Below, in pieces: positions 6,331-6,939 of a stretch of 6,939 bases of DNA. A program made the position numbers and the translations under genes. How positions within the stretch are numbered: position 1 is the stretch's first letter; the number at the start of each line of letters is the position of its first letter. The DNA is from JAZKFT01 sp043760535 (GTDB taxonomy: Bacteria > Bacteroidota > Bacteroidia > Chitinophagales > Chitinophagaceae), in the NCBI GenBank assembly GCA_043760535.1, contig JAYUOV010000009.1, positions 1-6,939 on the forward strand, read 5' to 3'. The notes under the pieces were generated by a model. It was not told the DNA's origin. It did not search any database and saw only the letters and a program-made list of their open reading frames with translations.

Positions 6331-6405
6331 AAAGCAAATGTCGGGTAAATGTGTTAACCTATATGGGGTAACTATAGTTGTTTTTTACCCAAAAAGTTAT
6401 ATCTG

Positions 6406-6829
6406 CTACAGATTAACATAGTAAGTAGCGCCTTTGTGTAATTGGCTTTTTACTTCCAGTTTGGCGCTCATTTTATTAAGTAAAACAGGCTTTTGGCCAT
6501 CATCAGTTCCGATTTTTCAACTATCGCCATCTTATTTCGAAGGCTATTGGCTGCTTACTGCAATATCTTTTTTGTAGTATATCTGCATTTTTGGTGCCAG
6601 TTAATAATCGTTTCATAGTTCAGTTAAATCATTTTCGTTTATCGTATAAAATACCCTACGGAATATACCGTGTAGCAAGGCTTCTAATATTGCTATTTTT
6701 ATCCACGTATTGCCAGGCCTTATTGTAATGCTCATTTATTTTCTGGCAGTTGCTCAGCATGAAATATACGTTTCCGATAGACACATAAATTTCGGAAAGC
6801 AAGCCGCTATATACTGTTTCTTTAACACC
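6406..6829 (-). pseudogene. Decayed gene, probably a TPR-containing sensor histidine kinase
   Basis: The interval 6331-6851 has no intact gene but two coding-like scraps on the minus strand. From 6829 to the TAG at 6656-6658, 57 codons include SEIYVSIGNVYFMLSNCQK and INEHYNKAWQYVDKNSNI, which fit the tetratricopeptide pattern (G-N-Y, then Y-KA at the usual spacing). From about 6495 to the TAG at 6406-6408, another piece reads KMSAKLEVKSQLHKGATYYV then NL, matching the end of a histidine-kinase ATPase domain (xLEVxSxxxKGTTFxVxL). The roughly 160 bases between are riddled with stops in all frames. Order and strand fit a TPR sensor kinase that has lost most of its kinase core by deletion and point decay. 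An IS30-type transposase lies immediately upstream. The exact limits are uncertain. Confidence 0.5.
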
Positions 6830-6851
6830 TTAGATTTTTTTAAAGCAGGAT

Positions 6852-6939
6852 TCAACTCATAAATGCAACTTTTTCATTCATGAATAATTTATTAAATACT
6901 TGATTGGGTGTTTCAAAGTTATGTCGTTTTCTTGGCCTG
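6852..6939 (-). CDS. IS30-family transposase, C-terminal end only (runs off the right edge)
   Basis: The last 28 codons of a minus-strand frame enter from the right edge and end at the TGA at 6852-6854. They include RPRKRHNFETPNQVF, the hallmark C-terminal motif of IS30-family transposases (RPRKRLx[FY]xTPxEVF), followed by a short tail ending VAFMS. IS30 transposases are DDE enzymes of about 320-390 residues; the catalytic core would lie outside the window, so I cannot say whether the gene is intact. The right insertion-sequence end should fall just past the stop, around 6830-6851, but without the other end I cannot define the inverted repeat or a target duplication. Confidence 0.82.
   Translation of the reverse strand, partial: RPRKRHNFETPNQVFNKLFMNEKVAFMS

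Noticed and set aside
6287..6337. N-terminal extension of the M16 peptidase to a TTG at 6337
   Set aside because: The 16 extra codons simply translate the heptamer repeats, and the family opening MIAFEKFELPNGLRV starts at the ATG at 6289.

Overview
The window looks like a chromosomal segment of a Bacteroidota bacterium, most likely of the Chitinophagaceae type. The evidence is the protein flavour (UreE, M16 peptidase and a DUF6922-like protein paired with AbiEii), the AT-rich intergenic DNA, the lack of clear Shine-Dalgarno sites, and 7-bp tandem repeats just before two start codons. This assignment rests on recognition, not on a database search. Every gene I can support lies on the minus strand, so the region reads from right to left.

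From the right edge: 6852-6939 is the last 28 codons of an IS30-family transposase that runs out of the window. Next, 6406-6829 holds scraps of a decayed gene: a TPR-like piece, then a piece resembling the end of a histidine-kinase ATPase domain. An intact M16 zinc peptidase (5051-6289) follows, with six in-register heptamers directly upstream of its start. Between it and the urease genes, 4770-4946 carries a short reading frame with two internal stops that resembles the tail of an outer-membrane beta-barrel protein.

The centre is a urease cluster in the order ureB (4370-4729), ureC (2378-4099), ureE (1797-2294), ureF (1114-1800). UreC keeps every nickel-binding and catalytic residue of the Klebsiella enzyme at a constant +5 offset. 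UreE and UreF, which overlap by 4 bp, supply nickel delivery and accessory function. The cluster is incomplete here: ureA (gamma subunit), ureG (GTPase) and ureD/ureH are absent. The ureB-ureC gap (270 bp) and the ureC-ureE gap (83 bp) hold repeat-like DNA, including a 17-bp inverted repeat with one mismatch.

At the left, where ureG would be expected after ureF, there is a two-gene module: a small DUF6922-like protein (573-896) overlapping by 23 bp an AbiEii/AbiGii-type nucleotidyltransferase (595 to beyond base 1). This is a probable toxin-antitoxin or phage-defence pair.

Overall this is a metabolic operon core that appears to have been rearranged and flanked by mobile or defence DNA and gene relics. 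I see no clearly new system. The most interesting points are the split urease operon with a defence-type pair at its end, and the heptamer arrays before two starts.
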